Assembly (NCBI RefSeq): GCF_007827275.1
Contig: NZ_VISE01000001.1
Location: 1,426,001-1,490,000 of the forward strand
DNA: 64,000 nt
Direction: 5' to 3'
From: Gillisia sp. Hel_I_86
Lineage (GTDB): Bacteria > Bacteroidota > Bacteroidia > Flavobacteriales > Flavobacteriaceae
In this document: positions 19,778 to 29,126 of the stretch, piece by piece
Numbering within the stretch: position 1 is the stretch's first letter
Layout of the letters: every line of letters starts with the position of its first letter
Position numbers and translations under genes: made by a program
Notes under the pieces: generated by a model
Seen by the model: only the letters and a program-made list of their open reading frames with translations
Database searches by the model: none
Told to the model about the DNA's origin: nothing

Positions 19778-20394
19778 TCTCAAAGCTACATTATATTTCG
19801 CAGGGGAATACTCCTGAAGAACATTTGAAAAACATTCACAGGATGTGTTCTGCAGGGGCCAACTGGATCCAGCTACGGCTCAAAAACGAGTCTTTTGGCA
19901 CTATGCTAAAAACCGCAGAAACGGCAAAGAAAATTTGCGATAGTTTTCAGGCAAAACTGGTCATTAACGATTTTCCGGAAGTGGCAAAACAGGTAGGCGC
20001 CCACGGCGTGCATCTGGGAAAAGAAGATAGCTGCCCTTTGGAGGCCAGGAAAGCCCTTGGAGCAAATAAGATCATCGGGGGGACGGCAAACACACTGGAA
20101 GATTGCCAGGTCCTACTCCAAAAAAAGGTGGACTATATCGGGCTGGGGCCGTTTCGGTTTACCACCACAAAGAATAATTTGAGCCCGGTGCTGGGAGTGG
20201 AAGGTTATCGGGAACTTTTAGAAAAGCTGGCGAAAAACGGAAGTTTGGTTCCTGTGATCGCAATTGGCGGGATAACGCCAGCCGATATCCCGCTGCTGGC
20301 ACAGTGCGGGGTGCACGGGGTGGCCATTTCGGGCTGGCTTACTTCCGGCAGGCAGCCTGAAAAAATGTTTCAGGAGATCTTTAATCAATTTTAA
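19774..20394 (+). CDS. thiE: thiamine-phosphate synthase
   Basis: Joins hydroxymethylpyrimidine diphosphate and the thiazole phosphate to thiamine phosphate. Unlike the paralogue at 18433 this copy has all expected motifs: [51 protein letters not shown] and VIAIGGI. At 206 residues it is of normal length. It overlaps thiD by 4 bases and lies 11 bases before thiG. Confidence 0.95.
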   Translation: MISKLHYISQGNTPEEHLKNIHRMCSAGANWIQLRLKNESFGTMLKTAETAKKICDSFQAKLVINDFPEVAKQVGAHGVHLGKEDSCPLEARKALGANKIIGGTANTLEDCQVLLQKKVDYIGLGPFRFTTTKNNLSPVLGVEGYRELLEKLAKNGSLVPVIAIGGITPADIPLLAQCGVHGVAISGWLTSGRQPEKMFQEIFNQF

Positions 20395-20405
20395 AAAAAA
20401 CAATT

Positions 20406-21185
20406 ATGAACAAGACAGATCAATTAGTAATAGCAGGAAAGACATTTTCCTCCCGCCTGTTCACGGGAACAGGAAAATTCAGCTCTTCAGAAATAATGCT
20501 TCGGGCAATACTTGCTTCCGAGAGTGAACTGGTGACCGTCGCGTTAAAACGGGTGGAGCCGGGAAATGATGAGGATGAAATGCTTTCAAAATTGCACCAT
20601 CCGCGTATAAATTTATTGCCCAACACTTACGGGGTACGTGACGCCAGGGAAGCCGTGTTTGCAGCCCAAATGGCCAGGGAGGCCCTGGGAACAAACTGGG
20701 TAAAAGTAGAAATACATCCCGATCCCAAATATTTGCTCCCCGATCCTGTGGAGACGTTAAAAGCCTGTGAGGAACTGGTAAAACAGGGGTTTGTGGTGAT
20801 GCCCTACATTCACGCCGACACTGTTTTGTGCAAACGGCTGGAAGAGGTGGGCGCACAGTGCGTTATGCCGTTGGGCGCACCAATAGGAAGTAACAAAGGG
20901 CTCAAAACGCTGGATTTTTTAGAGATCATCATGGAGCAAAGCAACGTGCCGGTTATTATAGATGCGGGAATTGGGAGCCCCTCGCACGCTGCACAGGCTA
21001 TGGAAATGGGAGCTGATGCCGTGCTGGTAAATACGGCAATTGCAGTTTCGCCCAAGCCGGTGAAAATCGCCAAGGCCTTTAAAATGGCGGTGGAAGCCGG
21101 AAGAATGGCTTTTAACGCGCAACTTGCTCCCCAAAAGCAACAGGCAGAAGCCAGTAGCCCGCTAACCAAATTTTTATATGACTAG
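20406..21185 (+). CDS. thiG: thiazole synthase ThiG
   Basis: Forms the thiazole ring from deoxyxylulose phosphate, dehydroglycine and ThiS thiocarboxylate. The 259-residue TIM-barrel protein contains [19 protein letters not shown] (the Lys forms the imine with the sugar), [60 protein letters not shown] and NTAIA. It overlaps thiH by 8 bases. ThiG works as a complex with ThiH or ThiS. Confidence 0.97.
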   Translation: MNKTDQLVIAGKTFSSRLFTGTGKFSSSEIMLRAILASESELVTVALKRVEPGNDEDEMLSKLHHPRINLLPNTYGVRDAREAVFAAQMAREALGTNWVKVEIHPDPKYLLPDPVETLKACEELVKQGFVVMPYIHADTVLCKRLEEVGAQCVMPLGAPIGSNKGLKTLDFLEIIMEQSNVPVIIDAGIGSPSHAAQAMEMGADAVLVNTAIAVSPKPVKIAKAFKMAVEAGRMAFNAQLAPQKQQAEASSPLTKFLYD

Positions 21186-22287
21186 TTTCAAGCATACTTT
21201 AGCAGCGTATTCTTGGGAGGAAGTTTTACAAAGCATCTCCTCCAAGACAGAAGCCGATGTTCGGCTTGCTTTACAAAAACAGAAGCGGAGCCTGGAAGAT
21301 TTTAAAGCCTTTATCTCTCCTGCCGCCCGCCCTTTTCTGGAAGAAATGGCGCAGCAGAGCAGGGCCATCACCAAAAAGCGGTTTGGGAATACCATGCAAA
21401 TGTACGCGCCGCTTTATTTGAGCAATGAGTGCCAGAATATTTGTACTTATTGCGGGTTTAGTATGACCAATAAAATTCCGCGTAAAACTTTGACCGATGC
21501 AGAAATAATAAGGGAAGCCGAATTTTTAAAAGCAAAGGGGTACGAGCATATTTTACTGGTAACAGGAGAGGCAAACAGAACGGTGGGGATAGATTATATG
21601 TGCAATGCGGTGCAGCTTTTAAAGGAATATTTTTCCAATATTTCCATTGAAATCCAGCCGCTGAACCAGGATGAGTATGAGAAACTGATTGAAAAAGGGC
21701 TTTATGCCACCCTGGTCTATCAGGAAACTTATCACCGGGAAACTTACAAGCTCCATCATCCCAGGGGGAAAAAGTCAAATTTCGATTACCGCCTGGAAAC
21801 AGCCGACAGATTGGGAAGGGCGGGAATCCACAAAATTGGGATAGGCGCGCTGTTTGGACTGGAAGACTGGCGGGCCGATAGTTTTTTTACGGCTTTGCAC
21901 CTTAAGCACCTTCAAAAGGCCTACTGGAAGACCAAATATTCTATTTCTTTTCCGCGGTTACGCCCCTTTAGCGGCGGGCTCGAACCTAAGATTGAGATGA
22001 CCGATCCCGATTTGCTGCAGGTGATCTGTGCGTATAGATTGCTGGATGAAGAGGTGGAATTGTCCATTTCCACCCGGGAAAGGGAAATTTTTCGGGATCA
22101 TATTGTGCATTTGGGAATTACATCGATGAGTGCAGAATCCAAAACCAATCCTGGGGGCTATGTGGTAGCGCCCGAATCTTTGGAGCAATTTGAAATTTCT
22201 GATGAGCGAAGTACGGAAATTATCACACAAATGCTCTCCAAAAATGGAATTGAACCGGTGTGGAAAGACTGGGAAAAAAGCTGGTAA
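21178..22287 (+). CDS. thiH: 2-iminoacetate synthase ThiH
   Basis: Radical-SAM tyrosine lyase that supplies dehydroglycine for thiazole synthesis, so this organism uses tyrosine rather than glycine oxidase and needs no oxygen for the step. The SAM cluster motif [11 protein letters not shown] (Cx3Cx2C, with the protein motif starting about residue 85) is present, followed by [12 protein letters not shown] and RLRPFSGG. At 369 residues it is full length. It starts inside the end of thiG. Confidence 0.96.
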   Translation: MTSFKHTLAAYSWEEVLQSISSKTEADVRLALQKQKRSLEDFKAFISPAARPFLEEMAQQSRAITKKRFGNTMQMYAPLYLSNECQNICTYCGFSMTNKIPRKTLTDAEIIREAEFLKAKGYEHILLVTGEANRTVGIDYMCNAVQLLKEYFSNISIEIQPLNQDEYEKLIEKGLYATLVYQETYHRETYKLHHPRGKKSNFDYRLETADRLGRAGIHKIGIGALFGLEDWRADSFFTALHLKHLQKAYWKTKYSISFPRLRPFSGGLEPKIEMTDPDLLQVICAYRLLDEEVELSISTREREIFRDHIVHLGITSMSAESKTNPGGYVVAPESLEQFEISDERSTEIITQMLSKNGIEPVWKDWEKSW

Positions 22288-22289
22288 AA

Positions 22290-23345
22290 ATGTTGACAAC
22301 CAATGAAAAGCAACGCTGCCTTCGGCATATCCTTCTGGAAGAAATAGGGGAAGAAGGGCAGTTAAAACTAAAAAAAGCCAAAGTCCTGGTCATTGGCGCC
22401 GGCGGTCTGGGATGTCCTGTTTTACAATATCTGGCCGCTGCCGGAGTAGGAAAAATCGGGATTATAGACGATGATATAGTTGATATTTCCAATTTACAGC
22501 GACAGGTACTTTTTTCAGAAAAAAATGTGGGACAATCCAAAGTGCTGGCGGCCAGAAACCGCCTGCAGGAAATGAATTCCTCTATTGAAATCGTGACTTA
22601 TAATGAACGGTTGAAAGCAGAAAATGCAGAAGAACTGTTTTCCCGGTATGACCTCATTGTAGAGGGCAGCGACAATTTTACCACGAAATATCTGGCCAAT
22701 GATGCGGCGGTCCTTACGGGGAAACCTTTGGTTTTTGGTGCTATTTTTAAGTTTGAGGGTCAGGTTTCGGTTTTAAATTACCATAATGGACCAACCTATA
22801 GGTGCCTTTTTCCTGAACCTGGTGCTCCCGAAGAAATGCCCAATTGCGGCGAAGCAGGTGTGCTGGGAATCTTACCGGGAATTATAGGAAGCCTGCAGGC
22901 CAATGAAGTGCTAAAGATCGTATTGGGAATTGGGGAGGTGCTTTCGGGAAAGCTGCTTCTGTTCAATGCACTTGAAATGGAAACACAAATCCTTCCATTT
23001 TTAAAAAATCCTGATGTGGCCATAGATAAACTCGAAGAATTTGATTTTTCCTGCAAAACCACCAACCTGGCCTCACTGTCCTATCGGGAATATCAGGCAA
23101 ATCCCGATGATTATACTTTGCTGGACGTGCGTACTTCAGCAGAAAGGGCTGCTTTTGATATGGGTGGTTTTCACATCCCCCTTTCCGAATTAAATACCTG
23201 CTTTCAGGAATTGGAGGCTGAAGATAATTTTTTGGTTTATTGCGCTTCGGGAAAACGGAGTGCAACGGCCATTTCGATACTGCAGAAAATTTTTCCGCAG
23301 AAAATTTTTTACAATTTAGAAGGAGGTCTTCACAAAATTTCTTAA
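22290..23345 (+). CDS. thiF: ThiF/MoeB-type adenylyltransferase with C-terminal rhodanese domain
   Basis: A 351-residue E1-like enzyme that adenylates the C-terminus of ThiS. The N-terminal domain has the nucleotide motif VIGAGGLGCPVLQYLAAAGVG, the Arg-finger region DISNLQRQVLF and DNFTTKYLAND; the C-terminal part (from about residue 260) is a rhodanese domain with LLDVRTSAER and the active-site loop VYCASGKRS, whose Cys would carry persulfide sulfur. Of the four zinc cysteines of MoeB only one remains (TYRCLFPEP), and the C-terminal CxxC is missing. Start taken at ATG 22290, two bases after the thiH stop; an open GTG frame extends into thiH. Last gene of the operon. Confidence 0.92.
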   Translation: MLTTNEKQRCLRHILLEEIGEEGQLKLKKAKVLVIGAGGLGCPVLQYLAAAGVGKIGIIDDDIVDISNLQRQVLFSEKNVGQSKVLAARNRLQEMNSSIEIVTYNERLKAENAEELFSRYDLIVEGSDNFTTKYLANDAAVLTGKPLVFGAIFKFEGQVSVLNYHNGPTYRCLFPEPGAPEEMPNCGEAGVLGILPGIIGSLQANEVLKIVLGIGEVLSGKLLLFNALEMETQILPFLKNPDVAIDKLEEFDFSCKTTNLASLSYREYQANPDDYTLLDVRTSAERAAFDMGGFHIPLSELNTCFQELEAEDNFLVYCASGKRSATAISILQKIFPQKIFYNLEGGLHKIS

Positions 23346-23390
23346 GCAAACCGGAAATATGTAAATTCACCGGATCATTAAACCGTGAAG

Positions 23391-24038
23391 ATGTTGGAAG
23401 CTGAATTATTTGAGCAGTTGGAGTTTCAAGAAAATCCCCTTTATGAGCGTATAATTAAAGATTTGGTTGAAAAGCAATACAGCATTGTGGACAACTTTTT
23501 TGATCTTGAAGAAGTTAGTAAGTTGCGAACCAACCTATTGCGGGAGTACGAAGAGGATAATTTTAAAAAAGCTGCAATTGGAAATAGGATAAATGAGGTA
23601 ATAGAAAAATCTGTTCGTGGAGATTTTATTCTTTGGCTTAATGAGGCTGATGCGGGGGAAAATGAGAAGATCTTTTTTGATAAGATCAATCCGTTTATTT
23701 CCTATTTGAACACCACTTGTTTTTTGGGCATCCTATTTAAGGAGTTTCATTATGCTTTATATCCAAAAGGCACTTTTTATAAAAGGCATCTGGATACTTT
23801 CCAGAATGATGATAGGCGCAAGCTTTCCTTGGTTTGCTATTTAAATGCTGAAGATTGGAAACCCGAAAATGGCGGGGAATTAGTGATCTATAGGGATATA
23901 GAGGGTGCAGAAAACCCAATAACTATTTATCCGTTTCCCGGAAGAGTGGTGGTTTTTGAAAGTCAGATTCTAGAGCACGAGGTAAAACCGGTAAACACCA
24001 TGAGATTGAGCATTACGGGCTGGTTAAAAACGCGTTAG
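23391..24038 (+). CDS. 2-oxoglutarate/Fe(II)-dependent oxygenase, prolyl-4-hydroxylase-like
   Basis: A 215-residue cupin-fold dioxygenase. Iron ligands are visible as H-x-D in YKRHLDTFQ and a distal His in LEHEVKPV; the 2-oxoglutarate-binding basic residue is the Arg in MRLSITGW about ten residues later. The segment NGGELVIY is typical of prolyl-hydroxylase-like enzymes. The substrate is unknown; protein prolines or small molecules are both possible. I begin at ATG 23391; a GTG two codons upstream is open. It is not clearly part of the thi operon because composition drops to the local norm here. Confidence 0.82.
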   Translation: MLEAELFEQLEFQENPLYERIIKDLVEKQYSIVDNFFDLEEVSKLRTNLLREYEEDNFKKAAIGNRINEVIEKSVRGDFILWLNEADAGENEKIFFDKINPFISYLNTTCFLGILFKEFHYALYPKGTFYKRHLDTFQNDDRRKLSLVCYLNAEDWKPENGGELVIYRDIEGAENPITIYPFPGRVVVFESQILEHEVKPVNTMRLSITGWLKTR

Positions 24039-24170
24039 TTATTTTTTGAATTTCTTGTAAAGAACCAGCACAATTAGAGCAACCGCCACGATAATCCAAA
24101 AACCCATTCCGCTTAAAAAACTCAATATATCGTAAGTTTCTTCGCTTACGGGCACATCATTCTGAGTCAT
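24039..24170 (-). CDS. small single-span membrane protein, 43 residues
   Basis: The frame reads MTQNDVPVSEETYDILSF..., then one strong membrane segment (GFWIIVAVALIVLVLY) and a basic tail YKKFKK, the layout of a tail-in small membrane protein with the positive end in the cytoplasm. It lies 4 bases after the 54-residue membrane protein on the same strand and has the same plan, so the two probably form a pair in one transcript with the enoyl-CoA hydratase gene upstream. The function is unknown. Confidence 0.65.
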   Translation of the reverse strand: MTQNDVPVSEETYDILSFLSGMGFWIIVAVALIVLVLYKKFKK

Positions 24171-24174
24171 TTAG

Positions 24175-24339
24175 TTAGTGTTTTTTGATATAATTCCTAG
24201 AATATAAAAATATCCCTACAATGAGTACAATGGCTAAAATGTACCATTTATTCTCTAAGATAAATTCCCAGATGGTAAATCCCCATTCCTGTTCTGGTCT
24301 GGGTTGTTTGTCTTTCGGAATTTCCAATTGAAATGGCAT
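24175..24339 (-). CDS. small single-span membrane protein, 54 residues
   Basis: The frame reads MPFQLEIPKDKQPRPEQEWG..., a polar N-terminus followed by one membrane segment (WYILAIVLIVGIFLYS) and a basic end NYIKKH. Composition and layout resemble the 43-residue neighbour at 24039-24170, suggesting divergence from a common ancestor or parallel function. It starts 47 bases after the enoyl-CoA hydratase stop codon. The function is unknown. Confidence 0.65.
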   Translation of the reverse strand: MPFQLEIPKDKQPRPEQEWGFTIWEFILENKWYILAIVLIVGIFLYSRNYIKKH

Positions 24340-24386
24340 CTTTGTGATTTTTATAGAAATATACTCATTATATTTATTGGTCTCAT

Positions 24387-25154
24387 CTATTTTTTGAATT
24401 TTTTCAAGGCATTTTTTGTAAATGCCGAAAGCACAAGCTCTCCGGATACGGCAGCTCGATCCATCAATAATTTATCCCAATGAGAAGTATTCTCCCAAAG
24501 GATGCTTTTCATTTCTTGTGAGGCCTGCGGATTGTAAGAGGCTAATTTTTCTGCTAAAAGCGCTACTTCCTTATCCATTTCTGAAATTGACTCAAACACC
24601 TTAGCAAAAAGTCCTTTTTCCTGTGCCCAATAGGCGTTCTTCCATTCGTGGGCAGCAAGACTTAATTCAGATAAAGCGGCCAATCCCATTTTTCGCTCCA
24701 CTGCCGGAGCGATCACAAAAGGGCCTATTCCTATAGTTAGTTCAGAAAGTTTGATGGCTGCTGCTTCGATAGCCATGGTATAATCGCAAGCTGCAGCTAA
24801 ACCAACTCCACCGCCAACGGTTTTTCCTTGAACACGCCCGAGAATCAATTTTTTACAAGATCTCATGCTATTTATCACATCGGCGAAGCCTGAGAAGAAT
24901 TGTTTTCCTTGTTCCAAATTCTCAATTGCCACCAACTCATCAAAAGATGCTCCGGCACAGAATGCTTTTTCACCTTCAGATTTAAGGATGATCACATTTA
25001 CTTGCTCATTTTCAGAAAGTTTTTGAAACTCCTTTTGGAGCCTTTTCAGTAATTCCAAAGGAAAGGAGTTGCTGGCAGGATGTCCAAATTCTATCGTTGC
25101 AATTTTATTTTGAATGTTGGTATATAAACTTCCGTTTTGGCGGGTAGTGACCAT
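24387..25154 (-). CDS. enoyl-CoA hydratase/isomerase family protein
   Basis: A 255-residue crotonase-fold protein. The oxyanion-hole segments are FCAGASFDEL (about residues 65-74) and GKTVGGGVGLAAACDY (about 109-124), the second being the classic crotonase stretch. A Glu in LSELTIGIGP matches the hydratase acid/base position, and the overall look is close to methylglutaconyl-CoA or short-chain enoyl-CoA hydratases of fatty or branched-chain acid breakdown. The exact substrate is not decided. Two tiny membrane-protein genes follow on the same strand. Confidence 0.88.
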   Translation of the reverse strand: MVTTRQNGSLYTNIQNKIATIEFGHPASNSFPLELLKRLQKEFQKLSENEQVNVIILKSEGEKAFCAGASFDELVAIENLEQGKQFFSGFADVINSMRSCKKLILGRVQGKTVGGGVGLAAACDYTMAIEAAAIKLSELTIGIGPFVIAPAVERKMGLAALSELSLAAHEWKNAYWAQEKGLFAKVFESISEMDKEVALLAEKLASYNPQASQEMKSILWENTSHWDKLLMDRAAVSGELVLSAFTKNALKKFKK

Positions 25155-25382
25155 AAGAATAAGATTTTATCAAATGTAAAGATAATGTATAAAATTTCAC
25201 AATTTCAGAACACATGAGAGCAGGCTCCATCTATATCATAATCATAAGTAGCTGATAATCGGCATATAAGGATCAATCGAAAAATAAATAGATAAATAAT
25301 CTTATTCATACGCAACCTTTTAAGAATGATAGGTCATATAAGTATAGAAACAATAGCTATTTAATCCTTAAAATTTTAAAAA

Positions 25383-25865
25383 ATGAAAAAATTAATTTTA
25401 GTATTTGTGAGTGCATTGGCACTTATAAGCTGTAATATCGATGACGAGGGCCCAAAAACCCTTTTAGCAGCTTCTATCGTTACTAACATTGATGTTCCTG
25501 AATTCTTTGAGGCGGGAAAAACCTATGATATTGATGTTACCTATTTATTGCCAGACGCATGTCACACTGCCGCAGGGGTAAAGGCCCAACGCGGAAGTAT
25601 TAGCAATGGGGAAGAGGAATTCCGTCAAATCTACGTTACTGGTGTGTCGTCTTTCGATGCCAATCTTACTGAATGTGATAAAGAGGCAGAGGACGAGGAG
25701 CTTATAAAGGAAAGTACTTTTACGATGAGCATTGCCTCCGATGAAGATGAACCTTATACGTTCTACCTTTGGGCAGGATTAGATGAAAATGACGACAACA
25801 TCTTCACTGAGGTGGTTGTACCTGTAGGGGATCCTGGTAGTGCTGGCGTAGAAGCAGCTGAATAA
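25383..25865 (+). CDS. lipoprotein of unknown function
   Basis: A 160-residue lipoprotein: the signal peptide MKKLILVFVSALALISC ends in the lipobox L-I-S-C, so Cys17 would be lipidated. The mature part is acidic, with two further Cys (PDACHTAAG and LTECDKEA) that may form a disulfide, and beta-strand-like stretches. I do not recognise a family by eye. It stands alone between two opposite-strand genes. Confidence 0.75.
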   Translation: MKKLILVFVSALALISCNIDDEGPKTLLAASIVTNIDVPEFFEAGKTYDIDVTYLLPDACHTAAGVKAQRGSISNGEEEFRQIYVTGVSSFDANLTECDKEAEDEELIKESTFTMSIASDEDEPYTFYLWAGLDENDDNIFTEVVVPVGDPGSAGVEAAE

Positions 25866-25941
25866 GGCACACAATTGGAAGAATGAAATCATTATCATGG
25901 TGAGACTAAAATACTCATACACTGATGTTCATTAGAACAGG

Positions 25942-25971
25942 AAGGCACAGGAAACACATTTCCCGTGCCTT
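25942..25971 (+). terminator. terminator-like hairpin after the lipoprotein gene
   Basis: AAGGCAC pairs with GTGCCTT, and GGAAA/TTTCC extends the stem after one mismatch. The stem is strong but the downstream tail is AAATATATA rather than a T-run, so termination is plausible rather than certain. Confidence 0.45.
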
Positions 25972-26091
25972 AAATATATAGGGAGCTACCGGAGACTGAG
26001 GATAATCCGTAATTTAATAAAAGATATCTCCATGCAAAGGGAAGGTTCTTTTAAGCAATATGGCTTGTGAGTGCAGCCATCTATTTTAGAT

Positions 26092-27426
26092 TTAAATTTC
26101 TTTCTTCAAATATTTTCTTCGGAATTGAAATACCAGTGCGCTACTTCTAATGAGCATCCACGCAAAAAAAGCGATCCAGATGGCATACAATTTCAGGCCG
26201 AAATAATCCCCAATCAATAGAATTGGAGTAAATACCAAGAAAGTGGCTACCAATAAGAGGTTTCTTAGATACTTTGCTTCTCCCAGCCCTTTAAAGATTC
26301 CATCGAACATAAAGGCAATGGCGTTTATGGGTTGCATGAGCAGTACCAGCCAAAACACAGATGAGAACAATACCAAGACACTCGCTTCTTTATTGAATAT
26401 AAGACCGATCTCATTATAGAACAATGCACAAATACCCATTAAAATAAGGGCAATTAACACAGAGTATTTGCTTATCTTCTTACTGAGTTCCCAAAGGCTT
26501 ACATAATCTTTGGCTCCCAATAATTTTCCTCCAATGGCATTTCCGGCATTGGCATAACCATCGATAAAAAAGGCAAAGAACAACCAGATATTCATAAGTA
26601 TACTTTGCGCCGCGATATAATTCTTGCCATAACCTGTTGCATATGCGTTTGCGAGATATATGGCAAAATTAAGTGCAGCTGTTCTAATAAAAAGATTGCC
26701 TGCCATTAACAACAAGCCTTTTAATTGTGGATTGATATTAAAACTCAGTTTTAAATGAAAGGGAGTCTTTTTAAAGAAGAACCATAAGGCCATGATGAGC
26801 ATCACAGCCTGTGCGACCAAACTGGCAATGGCAGCGCCTTTTAAATGCATGGCAGGAATATAACCTTCTACTCCATAAACCAATAAATAATCCAATCCAA
26901 CATTTACCAACGCTCCCGTAAGACTGCATTTCATTGCCCAGAGCGTGTTTTGTAATCCACGAAAAACCCCAAAAATAGCGAAGGTCACCAAGGTCAATGG
27001 ATAGCCTATTGCTCGTATTTGGTAATATTCTTCAGCATAGTTCAAAATTAATCCCTCTGCATTGTATGCACTAAAGATGCTATTGGCAAAAAAGGCAGTA
27101 ACCGCATAAATAACCAAACTAAATAGAAAGTTGAAGGCTATGGCTTGCGGGATCAAGGTCTTTACTGCATGAAGCCTATTGGAGCCCAAATGTCGTGAAA
27201 CGATTGATGAGATCGCAGTTTTTGTTTGTGCCACGATCCAAACAATAGCTGAGAGAAAGGAACCTACAATTCCGGCTGCTGCCAATGCTTCAATAGGATT
27301 TGTATCTACATTCCCAATAATTGCGATATCGGTTAGCGAAATAAGCGGTTCTGCAATCCCGGCGATAATTGCCGGAATAGCAAGTCTATTGATATTCTTA
27401 AAACTTATTGCGGAAGTAGTAGACAA
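26092..27426 (-). CDS. MATE family efflux transporter
   Basis: A 444-residue multidrug-and-toxin-extrusion carrier with about 12 membrane segments. The N-terminal region NINRLAIPAIIAGIAEPLISLTD and the repeat GIFKGLGEAKYLRNLL in the second half show the two-lobed MATE pattern; it falls in the DinF-like branch by length and the LTDIAIIGN segment. It probably expels cationic drugs or metabolites in exchange for Na+ or H+. The GNAT gene lies 15 bases upstream on the same strand, so the two are likely one transcript. Confidence 0.92.
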   Translation of the reverse strand: MSTTSAISFKNINRLAIPAIIAGIAEPLISLTDIAIIGNVDTNPIEALAAAGIVGSFLSAIVWIVAQTKTAISSIVSRHLGSNRLHAVKTLIPQAIAFNFLFSLVIYAVTAFFANSIFSAYNAEGLILNYAEEYYQIRAIGYPLTLVTFAIFGVFRGLQNTLWAMKCSLTGALVNVGLDYLLVYGVEGYIPAMHLKGAAIASLVAQAVMLIMALWFFFKKTPFHLKLSFNINPQLKGLLLMAGNLFIRTAALNFAIYLANAYATGYGKNYIAAQSILMNIWLFFAFFIDGYANAGNAIGGKLLGAKDYVSLWELSKKISKYSVLIALILMGICALFYNEIGLIFNKEASVLVLFSSVFWLVLLMQPINAIAFMFDGIFKGLGEAKYLRNLLLVATFLVFTPILLIGDYFGLKLYAIWIAFFAWMLIRSSALVFQFRRKYLKKEI

Positions 27427-27441
27427 AAGAGGTTTATATAT

Positions 27442-27960
27442 TTAGAGCGTGTCCTTTTTTAATACCAGCTCATAACAATGAAACGGCGCAGCGCTTTGCT
27501 TTGGAAAGTAAATATCTTCTAATTTTTTATACCCCCGGGTTTCGTAGAATTTCTGATTTCTTTTGTTAAGACTGAAAGTATCCAAACGAACAGATGTAAA
27601 ATTGAAGTTTCTGGCGAATTCTTCGGCAAAATCCATCAGTTTTTGCCCGTATCCTTTTCCCCAAGTATCCGGATGTGTTGCCAGCCGGTGGATGTAAAGA
27701 TTTTTTTCTGAAGGGGTTAACCATGAAACTGGAACATATTCTTCATCCATGATGTTGGAAAGTACAACGATCCCTAAGATTTGATTGTTTTCTTCCAATA
27801 CATAAAGCTCTTTGCAGGCTATGTCTTGCTGCAACTTTTCTACTGAAGGATAAGGCTCGTTCCATTGAAAGATGCCCTTTTCCTGCATGGCAGTCGCGCA
27901 AACCCTTGTAAGAGCCTTTGCTTTTAAAAGATCTTCTTGATATGCTTGGCGAATTTTCAT
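27442..27960 (-). CDS. GNAT family N-acetyltransferase
   Basis: A 172-residue GNAT-fold acetyltransferase. The acetyl-CoA pyrophosphate loop is HPDTWGKGYGQKLMDFA (the R/Q-x-x-G-x-G/A pattern) with the preceding strand IHRLAT, and the C-terminal motif NKRNQKFYETRGYKK is typical of the family. The acceptor is unknown. It is followed closely by the MATE gene. Confidence 0.88.
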   Translation of the reverse strand: MKIRQAYQEDLLKAKALTRVCATAMQEKGIFQWNEPYPSVEKLQQDIACKELYVLEENNQILGIVVLSNIMDEEYVPVSWLTPSEKNLYIHRLATHPDTWGKGYGQKLMDFAEEFARNFNFTSVRLDTFSLNKRNQKFYETRGYKKLEDIYFPKQSAAPFHCYELVLKKDTL

Positions 27961-27981
27961 GATCGCATAAAGTTAAGATGA

Positions 27982-28015
27982 TAAAATAAAAAAACCATCC
28001 TAAAAAGGATGGTTT
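27982..28015 (-). terminator. rho-independent terminator downstream of tRNA-Ala
   Basis: On the minus strand AAACCATCC pairs with GGATGGTTT around TTTTTA and is followed by TTTTTATTTTAT. It terminates transcripts coming from the tRNA gene about 95 bases upstream. Confidence 0.75.
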
Positions 28016-28110
28016 CCCTCATCGAGGTTTTAATTTAAATAGATTTGTCTCTACTTTTAAAAGCAATTTCCAAATACATGCCTCATGGACTTGCCCTGAG
28101 GTCTTGTTTG

Positions 28111-28184
28111 TGGAGAATATCGGAGTCGAACCGATGACCTTTTGGCTGCCAGCCAAACGCTCTAGCCAACTGAGCTAATCCCCC
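28111..28184 (-). tRNA. tRNA-Ala (anticodon GGC)
   Basis: A 74-nucleotide cloverleaf: acceptor GGGGGAT/ATTCTCC, D arm GCTC...GAGC, anticodon stem TTTGG/CCAAA with the loop CTGGCAG giving anticodon GGC, T arm ATCGG-TTCGACT-CCGAT and discriminator A. The acceptor stem has the G3-U70 wobble that alanyl-tRNA synthetase recognises. CCA is not encoded. Confidence 0.96.
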
Positions 28185-28256
28185 AAATTCGGTTTCAAAG
28201 TTAAACAATTATTTAAATGAACGAAAAATATTTTGACAATCAAATTAGAAATCCAT

Positions 28257-29126
28257 CTATACTGATTTTTGCCCTTTTTCAGCAATAAACTTTAAGGTAC
28301 CATCCAAAACATATTGAAAATTTATCGGTAATTCCTTGCCCTTCCATGGGTGAGAAACATCGTAAACGTGGTCCGCTCCCTCAACCAGTAAAAGTTCTGG
28401 ATCTGGGCTCCATTTAAATAATTTACCAGATTCGCTTAAAGGCACCGAGGTGTCTTTGCTTCCATGAACTATTAAGTGCGGAATTTGAAGCGCCTTTGCA
28501 GCTCTTGAGATGGTTAAGCGTTCCTCATTTGCTTTAAAATTTTTATAAAATTGAAAATGATGAGGTAATTGCTGTTTGGTCCGTGTGTTTACGATATAGC
28601 TTACACCTTTCTTTTCCCATCCATGTAAAACATCTCCAGAAGGAAACCTTGAGGCAAAATCGCTAACTGATGAAAAAGTCACTAATTTTGTGATCCTATT
28701 TTCTTCGGAAGCTTTTATAATGCTGATTCCACCGCCGCGGGAATGCCCGATGAGGGTAATATTTGAAGTGTCCAGGTATTTTAAATATTCGGAATTATAC
28801 TGGAACAACCAATCTATCACCGATTGCAGGTCATCTAGTTCCTTGCTGTAATTATTATCCCCAAAGGCTTCAATATCTAAAAACTCGGTGAGATTTTCCT
28901 TAGTGATTCCGTTATGAGAAAAGTTGAATTTCAAGAAGAAATTTCCTTTTTTGGCAAATTCTTCGGCCATCAAGTCCCACGCACCCCAATCTTTAAAACC
29001 TTTATAACCATGACAAAAGATCACGATTGGATTAGGTTTGGTATCTTTAGAATAGACCACATCCGTTAAAATTGGTTTATCATGCTTTCCTGTGATTTGA
29101 ATATTGTTCTTCTTAATAAGCTCCAT
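28257..29126 (-). CDS. alpha/beta hydrolase
   Basis: A 289-residue alpha/beta hydrolase of the dienelactone-hydrolase/peptidase type. The nucleophile elbow is GHSRGGG (Ser about residue 136); the likely acid is the Asp in HGSKDTSVPL and the His is in GADHVYDV. An oxyanion segment FCHGYKG is near residue 35. No signal peptide. The substrate is unknown; acyl esters or peptides are usual. It overlaps the upstream addB-like gene by 14 bases, so they are co-transcribed, though a functional link is not evident. Confidence 0.85.
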   Translation of the reverse strand: MELIKKNNIQITGKHDKPILTDVVYSKDTKPNPIVIFCHGYKGFKDWGAWDLMAEEFAKKGNFFLKFNFSHNGITKENLTEFLDIEAFGDNNYSKELDDLQSVIDWLFQYNSEYLKYLDTSNITLIGHSRGGGISIIKASEENRITKLVTFSSVSDFASRFPSGDVLHGWEKKGVSYIVNTRTKQQLPHHFQFYKNFKANEERLTISRAAKALQIPHLIVHGSKDTSVPLSESGKLFKWSPDPELLLVEGADHVYDVSHPWKGKELPINFQYVLDGTLKFIAEKGQKSV

